Source: Leptasterias polaris (taxonomy: Eukaryota > Echinodermata > Asteroidea > Forcipulatida > Asteriidae). From it: a stretch of 64,000 nucleotides of DNA. Made by a program: the position numbers and the translations under genes. The stretch spans positions 1,407,501-1,471,500 of the forward strand of contig JAZGTN010000170.1 in the NCBI GenBank assembly GCA_037783415.1, read 5' to 3'. Of the stretch, positions 38,301 through 46,790 are shown in pieces; position 1 is the first letter of the stretch, and every line of letters starts with the position of its first letter. The notes beneath the pieces are model-generated. The model was not told where the DNA came from. It saw nothing but the letters and a program-made list of their open reading frames with translations, and ran no database searches.

Positions 38301-40066
38301 ATATGCTAAAATGGTAATAACCTTAATTTTTTCGTAATGGACTGTCTGAGGTGGGACTAGGAGACTTGAGGCCTTTTCCAAATCTAGACTTTGGCTCTGG
38401 CTCCGGCTTGCGCTCCGTCGACATTTTAGACAGAGCCCAAAGCCGAAGCTGGAGCCTAAACCGCGGTTTGGAAAAAACCCTTAGTGACAAACCACAAATG
38501 TTAACCAGCATGAAAACTTTGGGGCTTCACATCCCTCTATCCATCATCTAAAGTGTGGGTTCTTGCAACAAGGAGGACAAGAACAGGACAAGGAGGACAA
38601 GAACAGGACAAGGAGGACAAGAACAGGACAAGAACAGGACAAGGAGGACAAGAACAATCAAACAATTCTCAACATTTCAATTGAGAAGACAAATCTTTGA
38701 AGACAAACAATGGATATTGTCAAGAAAAGTTTAATGCCGACTCTTGTGTTTTTGGGGCATCTCATTTGATGAGCAAGGAAACACTTAACAAAATGACAAG
38801 CGAAACATCACTATTCTGTTTTTTGTAGAAATAAAAACAAAATCGATTTGATGTTTTATCACAGTTGGTCTGTGGAAATTATAATTTTTGGCCTGCATCA
38901 CAAAGCCCGGGAATAAAACAATTACATATTTTGTAAATTAAATTATGTGTAAGTGAAGTTAGACTTCATGGAATGTAGAACTGTAATTTTATTAATTTCA
39001 CTTTTTAAAATACTGCTATTTTGAAAATTGTTTTTACTTTTGATAACCTCTTGTTATGTTTTGTCGTCTTGGTATCAGAGATGCAGCAAAGAGTGAGAGG
39101 AAGATGCTACTAGAGCAGAGTGTGATGTCTAAACTATCAACTTCAAGATTGAATGAAATTATTCGAAACCCATCATCTGGCCAGGTAACTAGCATCAGGA
39201 AAATATGGTCATAGAACATAGGTGTTGCACTACTGGTTTAAAGGGCCTGTTTTGTCATGATCAGGCCTGTGGCTGTACATGGAATTATGAACTCTCACCC
39301 AGTTACTGCACGCGTTTGCCCTCCCTCCGTATCATATTATGGAGAGCGTGCACTTTTGCAGTAACTGGGTGAGAGTTTATAATTCCATGTTAAGCCACAG
39401 GCCTGCTTTGATCATGACAACACTGCCCCTGTAAGTTGTTTGCTCATTAATGTGTACATTTAAGTCCTTAATTAATAATTAACATGTTCTTTGGAAGGAG
39501 TGTGAAAGCACAGTGTACGGTCGGTGAGTACATGTGCTGGGATAGGTAGTACCTTCAGAATAACACAGACGATTATCCATGGAAGTGAAGGGGATAAACA
39601 CCCCCCCCCCCCCCCCCAATGCAAGAAATCTTTGAATAATTAAATGATTGAATACAAAATAAATGGATACAAAGTGCCATTTTAAACATATATTTCAACT
39701 GAGATTACTGTAGAGTTTTGTTTCAGCGAAGATAATTTTGACTTGAGGGCAGCAAATAGCACAGACACACATGTACAGTCAACTCAATTGTCAGTCTATG
39801 ACGTGCCTTCTTGTAAGCTCTGTGAGGGCACTTGTTATATGCAATGGTTCTGTGTATTAAGCAAACTCTGTTTTTTCTGTTACCAGTTTTGGCATGCTGA
39901 CCACATTGTGGCTGTGTTCGAGGGAGGTGGTTTGTGTTCGCTCGATAACCTTCGCACCCTGTGCGTCGTGTGTCACGATAAAGTAACAGCAGAGCAGAAT
40001 ATGAGAAGAAGAAGTCGGCAGAGGACGGCGGGTATGTCTGATATTCGAGCCTTCTTTAAGTCATGA
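19921..40066 (+). CDS. ZRANB3: ZRANB3: DNA annealing helicase and endonuclease, complete 22-exon gene
   Basis: Predicted exons: 19921-20054, 21296-21314, 22017-22195, 22420-22651, 23029-23147, 24227-24299, 24696-24767, 26012-26146, 27242-27427, 28005-28076, 29189-29368, 30180-30335, 30664-32607, 32803-32933, 33526-33652, 34348-34498, 35098-35202, 35419-35474, 36116-36250, 38051-38157, 39079-39184, 39887-40066. All have AG/GT borders and matching phases, giving 4,599 nt and 1,532 residues. The start is the first ATG after an in-frame TAA at 19906. The product is a nuclear SNF2-family enzyme that rewinds DNA and regresses forks; in mammals it is recruited by K63-polyubiquitinated PCNA. Domain order: SNF2 motor, PIP box, NZF fingers, HARP-like substrate-recognition region, HNH nuclease. 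It is longer than the human protein (about 1,079) mainly because of exon 13. Exons 17 and 18 are the least certain; exon 18 could start 3 bases later. Confidence 0.95.
20490..20670 (+). repeat. Dispersed 'gctaagcaa' repeat in intron 1
   Basis: It contains gggccaaatttcataaagctg, 'gcttgacaaatttctttgctcagcaaa' and 'ggttacctg' words that recur at 22688-22870 and, inverted, at 13200-13402. It directly abuts the foldback at 20673. Confidence 0.65.
20673..20967. mobile_element. Foldback element with 29-bp inverted termini
   Basis: The ends at 20673-20701 (cagggcccaatttcatggct...) and 20939-20967 are reverse complements. The interior holds two copies of a roughly 38-bp unit containing 'acccgtgaaatacg' (about 20822-20905) and repeated 'gcgcagaattc' words. 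Single-ended fragments of the family occur at 13388-13402 and 27612-27635. It lies in ZRANB3 intron 1. Confidence 0.85.
22688..22870 (+). repeat. Dispersed repeat in intron 4
   Basis: Same family as 20490-20670: ggcccaatatcatag at the left, then 'gcttaacattttgctgctaagcaaaa', 'ggtaaccac', 'ggtaagcataattttgttgtgctta'. Diverged and non-coding. Confidence 0.65.
23165..23380 (+). repeat. SINE-C-like repeat in intron 5
   Basis: It contains 'ttttcagtctctacctgattgcg', 'ttttcctcccacatc' and 'ttccttcattgtcttctctcc'. Related blocks occur at 29420-29590 and 36660-36798. The 36.7-kb copy begins with a B-box-like ggttcgaatcccgg, which supports a tRNA origin. The remainder of intron 5 (about 23400-24060) holds weak inverted words but no clear element. 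Confidence 0.5.
24868..25007. mobile_element. MITE in intron 7
   Basis: 140 bp with perfect 14-bp inverted ends tcgatttcacaaag and its complement, continued by imperfect complementarity around 'ttaagatt'. Non-coding. Confidence 0.8.
25640..25925 (-). repeat. SINE-A full copy in intron 7, minus strand
   Basis: Read on the minus strand: gatcccctggctgcc..., then 'gggtgtgatccctggct', 'cttctgactggc', then a tRNA-like promoter with A box tagctcagttggtagag and B box ggctcaaatccc, then 'tttcccttgtgattta'. The same order occurs at 43318-43580. The tRNA-like part starts about 130 bp inside the shared unit. Confidence 0.8.
26220..26364. mobile_element. MITE in intron 8
   Basis: Perfect 16-bp inverted ends acaaataatgaatgtt (26220-26235) and complement (26349-26364), extended inward by imperfect pairing. 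145 bp, non-coding. The rest of intron 8 (26365-27241) shows nothing recognisable. Confidence 0.8.
27520..27965 (+). repeat. Repeat remnants in intron 9
   Basis: 27520-27640 carries pieces of the 20673 foldback family (ctctgcttacagcg, ccatgaaattgggccc). 27895-27965 is a SINE/LINE-type 3' tail: 'ttggcgctatatcaatctag' followed by an ATT-rich end. Confidence 0.6.
28252..28407. mobile_element. MITE in intron 10
   Basis: Inverted ends gcccggttcatacttc and gaagtatgaaccaggc differ at one base. Interior about 120 bp, including 'acgtcacaaattt'. Confidence 0.75.
28425..28545 (+). repeat. Relic of a non-LTR retrotransposon 3' end
   Basis: The frame across 'agctttaaatccaaactcaaacctcacttgttt' reads [11 protein letters not shown], a form usual at the C-terminus of CR1/L2-type reverse transcriptases. 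It is short and broken, and no reverse-transcriptase core is present. The rest of intron 10 (28546-29188) shows nothing clear. Confidence 0.4.
29420..29590 (+). repeat. SINE-C-like repeat in intron 11
   Basis: It contains 'ggtttttagcccctacctgagtgcgtggg', 'tttccctccaacatcttaaactgacatttcttctgacagt'. It matches 23165-23380 in word order. The remaining intron 11 (29591-30179) has no recognisable feature. Confidence 0.5.
30180..32607 (+). CDS. ZRANB3: ZRANB3 exons 12-13: PIP box, DEAS repeats and three NZF fingers
   Basis: Exon 13 is 1,944 nt and holds most of the middle of the protein. A PIP-type motif SRDIRSFF (residues 525-532) starts it, with Ser where the canonical Gln stands, followed by a basic KKRKRK stretch that may act as a nuclear signal. 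A DEAS heptapeptide repeat follows (31348-31730). Three RanBP2/NZF zinc fingers come next: Cys890/893/904/907, Cys1028/1033/1044/1047 and Cys1072/1077/1088/1091, each with the expected W-x-C and a conserved Asn. Human ZRANB3 has one. Only the first has the Thr-Phe pair linked to ubiquitin binding. The end of exon 13 ([15 protein letters not shown]) starts the substrate-recognition region. Confidence 0.93.
31348..31730 (+). repeat. Coding minisatellite, DEAS(R/Q)AA heptads
   Basis: About 17 units of 21 bp, with consensus gatgaagcttcccgtgctgct and varied last positions, encode [28 protein letters not shown] and GEGSRAA. A four-to-five-unit block ([20 protein letters not shown]) appears twice, showing recent internal duplication. 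Most units contain aagctt. The peptide is acidic and Ala-rich, likely helical or disordered, between motor and zinc fingers. It has no counterpart in human ZRANB3. Confidence 0.9.
32803..35474 (+). CDS. ZRANB3: ZRANB3 exons 14-18: HARP-like substrate-recognition region
   Basis: Exons 14-15 (residues 1168-1253) encode [22 protein letters not shown] and SPLAALESL, aligning with the vertebrate substrate-recognition domain needed for fork-structure binding. Exon 16 continues with [10 protein letters not shown]. Exons 17 and 18 are short and poorly conserved. I place them by phase: exon 16 ends with one base, exon 17 (35098-35202) accepts it and leaves one base, and exon 18 (35419-35474) accepts that and ends on a complete codon before ALDDEG in exon 19. 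A different acceptor for exon 17 at 35019 opens a frame that does not fit exon 16. Confidence 0.8.
34170..34245. repeat. 19-bp tandem repeat, four copies
   Basis: Four successive units aagtaccgtaggtcagccc; the fourth begins with tt instead of aa. They lie in ZRANB3 intron 15. Units are directly joined with no spacers. Confidence 0.9.
34580..34705 (-). repeat. SINE-B fragment, minus strand, intron 16
   Basis: On the minus strand it reads 'cgtcctttggatgaaaggtaaagttg', 'gtaatgcacgaacaagaacccagtacact', 'ggggcttgccccagtgt', matching the + copy at 34780-34985. Confidence 0.7.
34780..34985 (+). repeat. SINE-B copy, intron 16
   Basis: It starts with a degraded tRNA-like head ('actcaagctctggtgtttctg') also seen at the head of the SINE at 46389. 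It continues with 'gtaatgcacgtgaaagaacccagtacactca'. It lies about 75 bp from the inverted copy at 34580-34705. Confidence 0.7.
36116..40066 (+). CDS. ZRANB3: ZRANB3 exons 19-22: HNH endonuclease and C-terminal motif
   Basis: Exon 19 has a Cys pair (CVFC) and a second Cys motif (YCSERC) like the vertebrate pre-HNH zinc region. Exon 20 supplies HGMCQLC (Cys1423/1426) and exon 22 the FWHADHI...SLDNL...CVVCH block. Asp1478-His1479, Asn1494 and His1503 form the HNH centre, and Cys1499/1502 complete the structural zinc site, so the nuclease looks intact. The protein ends [10 protein letters not shown], a PIP-like sequence. Human ends in an APIM-type motif at this place. The TGA at 40064 is followed by a roughly 480-bp 3' UTR. 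Confidence 0.93.
36660..36798 (+). repeat. SINE-C head with tRNA B box, intron 19
   Basis: It contains a tRNA-like ggttcgaatcccggaccag and then 'ggattgggttttcagtccctccctaa'. The words that follow in other copies (ttttcctccaa...ctgacatttcttc) reappear at about 37140-37190, so the MITE at 36799-37028 seems to have inserted into this SINE. Confidence 0.55.
36799..37028. mobile_element. MITE in intron 19
   Basis: The ends pair imperfectly: aatagatag...gacgccatctttacgggcaa on the left, ttgcctgtaaagatggccgac...cctatctat on the right. The interior is rich in acgcg-type words. About 230 bp, non-coding. The rest of intron 19 (37200-38050) is AT-rich with nothing recognised. Confidence 0.7.
38366..38484. 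repeat. Foldback element in intron 20
   Basis: Left arm 'aggccttttccaaatctagactttggctctggctccggctt' pairs imperfectly with right arm 'aagccgaagctggagcctaaaccgcggtttggaaaaaaccc'. Confidence 0.7.
38566..38657. repeat. 20-bp tandem repeat in intron 20
   Basis: About four and a half units of caaggaggacaagaacagga, one with an internal deletion. No spacers. Confidence 0.88.
39251..39420. mobile_element. Foldback element in intron 21
   Basis: Arms of about 60 bp (ttgtcatgatcaggcctgtgg... and the complement ending catgacaa) flank a 50-bp centre. A roughly 16-bp C-run follows at 39601-39617. Confidence 0.8.
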
Positions 40067-40314
40067 GAAGGTTTTGAATGGAATTCTCAAAAAACCAGCA
40101 AAAAAACAAAAACCAAATGTTTTAAAATATTGATAACTGTAATATTACTACTCAATTTTAAAGCACATTTTAAAAACATTTTAAATATCTTGGAGTTTTT
40201 ATACAAATCTTGTAATTAGATATTTCTGTAGAAATGTGTCTACCTGTCATTGTCAGAGTATTGCTTTACTAGTGAAGAAGGTGCCCTTGAATTTGACAGA
40301 TACTACAAGTCGAT

Positions 40315-40406
40315 AGCCTTGATTTCAAGGCTCTGTGATTTTTAATGCGATATTTGTGTTATGTTCAGTAGGCAAAGTTATATCGCAAAGCCTTGACATC
40401 AAGGCT
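40315..40406. repeat. Palindrome pair in the ZRANB3 3' UTR
   Basis: agccttgatttcaaggct (40315-40332) and agccttgacatcaaggct (40389-40406) are each nearly self-complementary and complementary to each other. The layout resembles a short foldback element with hairpin ends. Both lie between the stop codon and the poly(A) signal, so they would be in the mRNA. Confidence 0.75.
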
Positions 40407-40535
40407 ACAAGTATGATTATTTATAGAGCTTTTCCTAAAGAGGAGGTCTAAGATCATATTTGCTGCAAAAAATGCGTCAGTGCTCTGTTAAACTAATGGT
40501 TGTCTTTTTACTATGTACTGTATATGCACCATATT

Positions 40536-40545
40536 AATAAATAAA
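40536..40545 (+). promoter_or_regulatory. Poly(A) signal of ZRANB3
   Basis: Overlapping AATAAA hexamers (aataaataaa) lie 470 bp after the ZRANB3 stop codon and are the first good candidates. Confidence 0.7.
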
Positions 40546-41929
40546 GATTGTCGCTATTTCACCAGCAGGTTTTGAGAAATCGTGCATAGTGCTATTATTG
40601 CACCAGAGTCACAGACACTGCAAATGTCCTACTACAAAACAAAACAAAGGCCTACTGTATTAGTGCCAATAAAATATGTTATAATAAACAAAATCGTATC
40701 ATGCGTCTAACCCCGGCATGATGTTCTTCCTACTTAAGTCTGATTTCTGAAATTTGTGTTGCCATTGGAAACATCAGTAAAACTGTGATTAAATAGCCTG
40801 ACATGTAGGCTGTAGTCCCTTCTACTCAATAAAATATTCCTCCTTTATTCCAAGGACCAAATATCAAATATCATACCTGGCTAATCCCATCAAGTCTAAT
40901 CCCATCAAGTCTAATCCTGAGTTGGCTCCTAACAAAGTTGTCAACGAATTAAATGCCAGACATCCAGCAACTTAAGCAGATTTAGTACTTAGAGTAAAGT
41001 AGCCCAGTTGTAAAAAAAAACAAAAAAAAAAAACAACAACAATTTTTCAAAAACATTTTTGTCCTGTGTGTCCCTTTAAAACTGATGTTATTGTTGAATT
41101 AAGTAAAGACTAAGTAATACTCGCTGAAAAAACTGTTTCATTGTGTTTGCTTATTCATTATAAAGTTCAGACCAGTGCCAAAACTTGAGGGAACTGTTTA
41201 CGTCTCCGTAACTCTGTCTAAGATGGAATAATTGCATTGGAAAACCCCAAATTACTGTTTACTTTTTCGATTGCAGTGCTGAGCGTGTACAAAATCCCTG
41301 AAAAACTTGACTGCTTTACTTTTTTACCCCATATTTTAGCGAACTTTTCACAGGTTGGAGGTATGGTGACCGCTCTATAGATACCCTTATTGTGAAGAAC
41401 TGGAGAGGTAAAACAAAATACAAAATTGAGAGGTGAACAAGAAATAGCATATTCGGTTAGGAAAAAAAAAAAATAATTAAGAGGTAACAAAAGTTTGTAT
41501 TGCCATTAATTTTCAGAGTCATTACCAAACGTATACAGACACTTTAATATGTGAAAAAAAATTCACACCCGCGACTCGAAAAGCAATCAATTTCCCCCAC
41601 AATTCTGTGATGTCTTAAACAAAAAAATCAGCAGGAAGTTTATCTGGAAGTATAGTAGCATTCGATCGGTAAGTTTCATGATCCAGATCTTTGCGGATTA
41701 AAAATCTCAATGGCCGGCACAAACAGGTTTGCAATGGAGCTAGGGCCAAGGATACGGAGTGGATTGGCCCTATTCATGGGGCTAAACAATAGGCCTACAC
41801 ATTGCATTAACGCCGCTGCGCGGGGACGATGTCACCAACAAGTGGAGGCGGACGGGCGGATTGCGGGTTGACAGAATAATTTGGCAGGAGTGTGAAAAGG
41901 TTTTAATCGCAAATATTTATGTCAACATT
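40546..41929. other. Intergenic stretch
   Basis: No gene was recognised. An A-rich run lies near 41012-41035. The ORF at 41218-41490 (-) has no domain. Confidence 0.5.
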
Positions 41930-42338
41930 TGAGGATTGGGGCCAAAACCCGTGAATATTTACGTAAATATTCACGCAAATGTATGTTTGAAGTCCCTTCA
42001 GGGCCACCATACTTTATCATTTTAGTGAGGTAATGTTGATTTCTCATCAAATGGGTATTCCCCGTTATATTAAGGCCTATGTGAAATCCCTGTCTGGGTG
42101 TGCTAGTGAGGTAAAAAAAGGAAAAACTTCACCGTGGAGTCACCAGTGTGCGTGCCCGATCAGGTGAAGGAGACCGACACCAACAGTTTCGAAGATTTCC
42201 CTCGAACATAGGTCTACCCTCCAATTCCTTGAAGAGGCGAACCAACACTAAACGTCTACAAGGTAAGGGACCTCTGCATTGTACGTGTGGTTTAATTTTG
42301 CCGGCAATTTTATTATATAGGCCTACCACGTCTGTATA

Positions 42339-42913
42339 GCCGGTGTCTGATGCAATTGTGTCTGCCATGCAATACTGTCCGCTCCGGACACTTTTGCATA
42401 ATGCAATCGTGTCCGGGCTATGCAAAACCGCCCGGCGGACATGTGCGTAAGCGAGCGTGCATGCACTGGACGTATGTATGCACATATTGTGCAGCATGAA
42501 TATTAGTCACGTATTTTATGATTGCAGCGAATACCAAACGGCCGAATATTTTCCCATAGGCTACGACGGGGGGAGGGTTACCTCTAGAGAGGGCGCTTTT
42601 TTTTTGGTCTGGCTGACACACGTTCACGAGTTGTTTTTCCATGCAAGTTTTACGTCAAAGATCCCCTTTTCTAATGGCCTTCCTATAGCCATGGAATCAT
42701 ACACAGTTGTTGAATATTACAACACTAATCTGACTACACTACGTATTGTTGTCACCAATAAAGTAGAAGCACAACAGTAGAAGAAAGTTTCATGTGCAGT
42801 CTCATTGCAGCAACGCGTTATACTATTTTCGCAGCAGCAGCATCCGGGCGGACACGATTGCATATGCAACCGGATAGTATTGCATAGAGGACATAATTGC
42901 ATGCGACACCGGC
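42339..42913. mobile_element. Foldback DNA transposon inside unit A
   Basis: Ends of about 45 bp are imperfect inverted repeats, starting gccggtgtctgatgcaattg and ending ...gacaccggc. Further inverted 'gcaatcgtgtccgg' words lie inside. Units B and D lack it at the equivalent place, so it entered after the duplication or was lost there. No transposase is encoded. Confidence 0.75.
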
Positions 42914-43317
42914 CTACATTGTCATCTGTGTTATTTGGAAAACGTTTTGGTTAGTGTAGGCCCAAAGCTTGTTCTGTAACTTAACCATCGGTTCGTGTTG
43001 AAGATAATCAGCCATATTTGGGCTGCGAATAGGCCTGGATAGGCTATATATTAAAAAACAAAATCAAACAAAATATAGTAAATTCGTTTAAAGATAAGAT
43101 AAATAAGATAAATCAAAGAGGAAGGAAGCATGCAAAGGGAAGAGGAAAGCAAAATATTGGAAGAACTAACACACGATACCACGAAAGCAAGTTTGCCGTG
43201 CAAAGTATTATTGCAGTACAAAAAGTAGATATAATTGATGGTTTCCTTTTGAAAGTATAATCATGTTATAATGTTTGAAAAATCCTTAGTTTACAATTTG
43301 GTTTATTATTTGGTATC

Positions 43318-43580
43318 TGAATAAAAAAAGTCGCATCCCCTGGCTGCCACTCCCCAGGTTGTATCGTAAACTTGGATGTGATCCCTCTGGCTATCACGGC
43401 AGTTAACGGTTGAATGGCTTCTGACTGGCGAATTTAGGGGTAGAGCTCAGTTGGTAGAGTGCCGGCACATTAATCCGGATGTTGTTGGTTCAAACCCCGC
43501 TCTTGTAAATTGTGTCTGTGTTCAACCCCAAATCCTTAACAATTTACACAGTCAGTTTCCCTTGTGGTTAATAATTTGTT
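43318..43580 (+). repeat. SINE-A copy in unit A
   Basis: Starts tcgcatcccctggctgcc, passes 'ggatgtgatccctctggctatcacggcagt', then the tRNA-like promoter: A box tagagctcagttggtagagt and B box ggttcaaaccccgctcttgt (43439-43507), then 'cagtttcccttgtgg'. The tRNA-like part cannot form a full cloverleaf with an acceptor stem, so this is not a tRNA gene. Confidence 0.8.
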
Positions 43581-44050
43581 ATAATTTGTTTAAGTACATT
43601 TACTTTCAATGTTTTTCCCTACTGCATGATTCTGACTGTCAACTGTTTCTTTTCTCTTACCCATTCCCTGGATCGCGCCGTACCGATTCTTAGTCATGAA
43701 AGAGGCAGAGATATTGTTACAATAGCCTAAGAAAAAAGTGTAGCTAAATATTGAACGAAAACTCTATAGGCTGTGCAGCCCTGTTTCCGCCCACGCTCGT
43801 ATACACGTGACCATTGCTATGGTAGTGTCATATGACGACGGTATTTCTCTTTCGGTCCGGGAATATCCCAGCTGTGTCGCAACACTATGCATTAAGTAGA
43901 TTTTAAAGTTGCATGCATGCTTGGCCCGGTTTTTAGGTATAACGGAACATAGTGCATGAGAAGCGCTCAAATAATGATGCGCTGTGTGCGTGCACAAAGT
44001 ATGTGCACGCACACACACCGCGTATTCTGATCTGACCTCAAACGTATAAC

Positions 44051-44624
44051 ACATGCTATGACACAGTCATTTTCATTAGATGTGATTTTATGTCCTGTAC
44101 AATGGCAACTGGTTCCAATTAACCAATCATCTTTCATGTTATATGAATCGATAAAGAAATTATTCAGCTTGAAGAAGCAGCGCGATCCAGGTGAATGCGT
44201 TGCGCAATGTGCGAGTTATGGGAAGTTATGCTGCGAGAGCACGGCCATTTTCTCTGTTTTTTCACCTTCTGCCATAGGCGCGTGAAAGAAAGTCAATCTT
44301 TTTAAATCAAAAGGGCAATTTGTTCCCTATTAACAAACAGTAAATTAATGATATGAATTGAACTAGTGTATTTTTGTCTTATTAAAAGTGAACGATCCAT
44401 GAAATTTGCTTTTCGCGATCTCGAGATATTATGGATTTTCTCGGAAATTCTGTGTTTTAAAAGTTAGTTTTATGCGTATTTTGGCACATGAAAACAAACA
44501 CAACGCAAATGATCGCTATGTTCCGTTTTGAGCTTCAGGCAAACCTTGTTATTGTTGTTGTTGTATTGTTGTTGTTGTTTTTTGTCAAGACTTGATATTT
44601 AAGTAAATTTTCTCGATTTCTCCT
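44051..44624. other. Spacer between units A and B
   Basis: Non-coding, with a (GTT)n microsatellite near 44548-44578. No gene was recognised. Confidence 0.5.
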
Positions 44625-46790
44625 TGGGCAAAACCCATGAATATTTACGTACATTTCAGGGCCACCATACTAGTGAGGTACTGTTGATTTTTCTCCTCAG
44701 ATGGGTGTTCCCCATTATATTATGTGAAATCCCTTTCTGGGTGTGGTAGGTCTAGACGTGAAAAGGATTTTTTTGTGTGGAGGCACCAGTGTGCGTGCAC
44801 GATTAGGTGAAGGAGGCCGACACCAACAGTGTCGGAGGTTTCCCTCGAACATAGGCCTACCCTCCAATTCCTTTAAGAGGCAAATCTACGCTAACTATCC
44901 GACAATTTTGTCGGCAACATATATTGTATACCGAAGTATGTAGCTGGCCTACACTCATCGGTGTTATTTTGAAAACGTTTTGGGGAGTGTAGGCCCAAAA
45001 CTTGTTCTGTAAATTACCAATATGGTACGTGATGATAATCAACCATAATTCGCATAAGGCCAAGTAAAATAAAAAACATGTTGATCGTCCCCGCCCGCTC
45101 CGATTTTGGACGCTCCACCAATTTTGTTGTTATTTATTATTTAAAAATAAATAAAATAAATAAAATAAATATATATTTATATATAGGCCTATCTTTATAT
45201 ATATCAAAAAAAATCTACGAAGTCAATTTATATATTTAGAGCCCTTACTCTCTAACCTATTTTCAAATGTATCCTTCAGTTTTATTGAGCAATTTCATCA
45301 TCATCTTTCTTCCATGTTTAGGCCTACTAAAAATGCCATTTCCACAACGCAATCGTGAGAAAAACCTAATTTTCTTCGAAACATTTTGGCCTTCACGTTT
45401 GCATGCATAAAGTTCTTTTTTGAAAGGGATCTTTGCCTCAGGACTTGATGCCACACACACAGAATAATTTTGGAGCAAAAGCAAGAAGAACTCTTGGAAA
45501 GAATAACAATGTGTATCGAAATGGACACAGAAACACACATGGCAACCTTGAACAGAAATTGAGGACACACAGAATAATCAAATACGTTATGGTGGCCATA
45601 GTCATGATGGTCATCTTGAAAAAGAAAAAAAATGAAAAATAAAAAATAACAAGGACCTCACTCACCAATTAAAAAAACATTCCGGACGAGCAACATGCTA
45701 TTTATTTTACTTGGCCTAAGATAAGATAAATCAAAGAGGGAGGAAGCATGCAAAGGGAAGAGGAAAGTATATAGAACTAACACGATACTACGAAAGCAAG
45801 TTCGTGCCATGAAAAGAATATTATTGCTGTACAAAAAGATGATATATTTGAGGGTCGCCTTTTGAAAGTTTAATGATTGTATAACTTTTGAAAAATCCTT
45901 TACAGTTTACCCAGTCAGTTTCCCTTTTGGTTTATTATTTGACTGAATAAAAAAGTCGCATCCCCTGGCTGCCACTTCCCAAGGCTGTATCGCAAACTTG
46001 GGTGTGATCCCTGGCTATCACGGCAGTAAACGGTTGTATGGCTTCCGACTGGCGCCCCGAACAAATATATTGACAAAATAGGGAGACCGCGAATATAGGG
46101 GTAGAGCTCATTTAAATGTCAGTTACAATCTATCATAATATCTGACTGTCAACTATTTCTTCCTCCTACCCATTCCCTGGATCGCGCCGTACCGATCACT
46201 ATGCATGAAAGAAGCAGAAATATACAACAGCCTAAGAAAAAGTGTAGCTAAATAATGAACGAAAACTCATTTAGGCTGTGCAGTCCGCCGAAGCTCGTAC
46301 CAGTACCATTGTCATGGTAATATCATAGGACAATCGTATTAGGACATTTCTCATTCGGGAATATCCCGGCTGTGACGCAACATTTATAGCGTGTCGTGGC
46401 CGAGCGGTTAAGAGCACCGAACTCAAGCTCTGGTGTTTCTGTTCAGCAGAGTGTGGGTTCGAGTCCCGGTCGTGACACTTGTGTCCCTGAGCAAGACACT
46501 TAACTATAATTGCTTCTCTCCACCCAGGGGTAAAATGGGTACCTGTGAGGGCAGAGATGGTTCTTGTGATTGATTTAGCCTAGTAGCGCATATATTGCAG
46601 CACAGGCTGTATACTCCCCAGGGAGCCGAGATGGTTTAAGGAATGAAATAAATGGCCCAGTGACCAGGGTAATAATGTTCGAAGCGCTTTGAGACGCCCT
46701 TGGGTGTGATAAAGCGCGATATAAATCCATATTATTATTATTATTATTATTATTATTAAAGTTGCATGCATACCCGATTTTTAGGTGTTC
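44625..46790 (+). repeat. Tandem duplication unit B
   Basis: A diverged copy of unit A. The head (44625-44905) keeps the exon-like block but has lost the donor sequence. Extra AT-rich sequence (45070-45715) separates middle and tail. The tail (45718-46388) is interrupted by a SINE-B at 46389-46756 and resumes with aaagttgcatgcata. A truncated SINE-A lies at 45950-46112. Confidence 0.75.
46389..46756 (+). repeat. SINE-B, full-length, tRNA-Leu-like head
   Basis: The head has tRNA features: tgtcgtggccgagcggttaa (D-arm/A box), ctcaag at the anticodon position, and gggttcgagtcccggtcgtg (B box). It is followed by the SINE body 'gagcaagacacttaac', 'aggggtaaaatgggtacctg', and a tail 'aaagcgcgatataaatcca' plus (ATT)n. 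The long body and tail rule out a functional tRNA gene. It is inserted into unit B at a site that is uninterrupted in units A and C. Confidence 0.88.

Larger units (their letters stand above)
41930..44050 (+). repeat. Tandem duplication unit A
   Basis: It consists of a head (about 41930-42280), a short middle (42930-43035) and a tail (43090-43935). These match unit B in order at 44625-44905, 44940-45065 and 45718-46388. The head has a 24-bp perfect palindrome (41951-41974), a conserved ORF-like block (42130-42260), and ends at a donor-like ctacaag/gtaagg at 42262. A foldback element (42339-42913) sits between head and middle, and a SINE-A copy is inside the tail. No complete gene is visible. 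Confidence 0.75.

Noticed and set aside
43439..43507. tRNA gene
   Set aside because: A and B boxes are present, but there is no paired acceptor stem, and the sequence is embedded in a repeat that recurs at 25.7 kb; it is a SINE.
46389..46475. tRNA-Leu gene
   Set aside because: The cloverleaf-like head runs on into a SINE body and (ATT)n tail, with mismatched acceptor arms.
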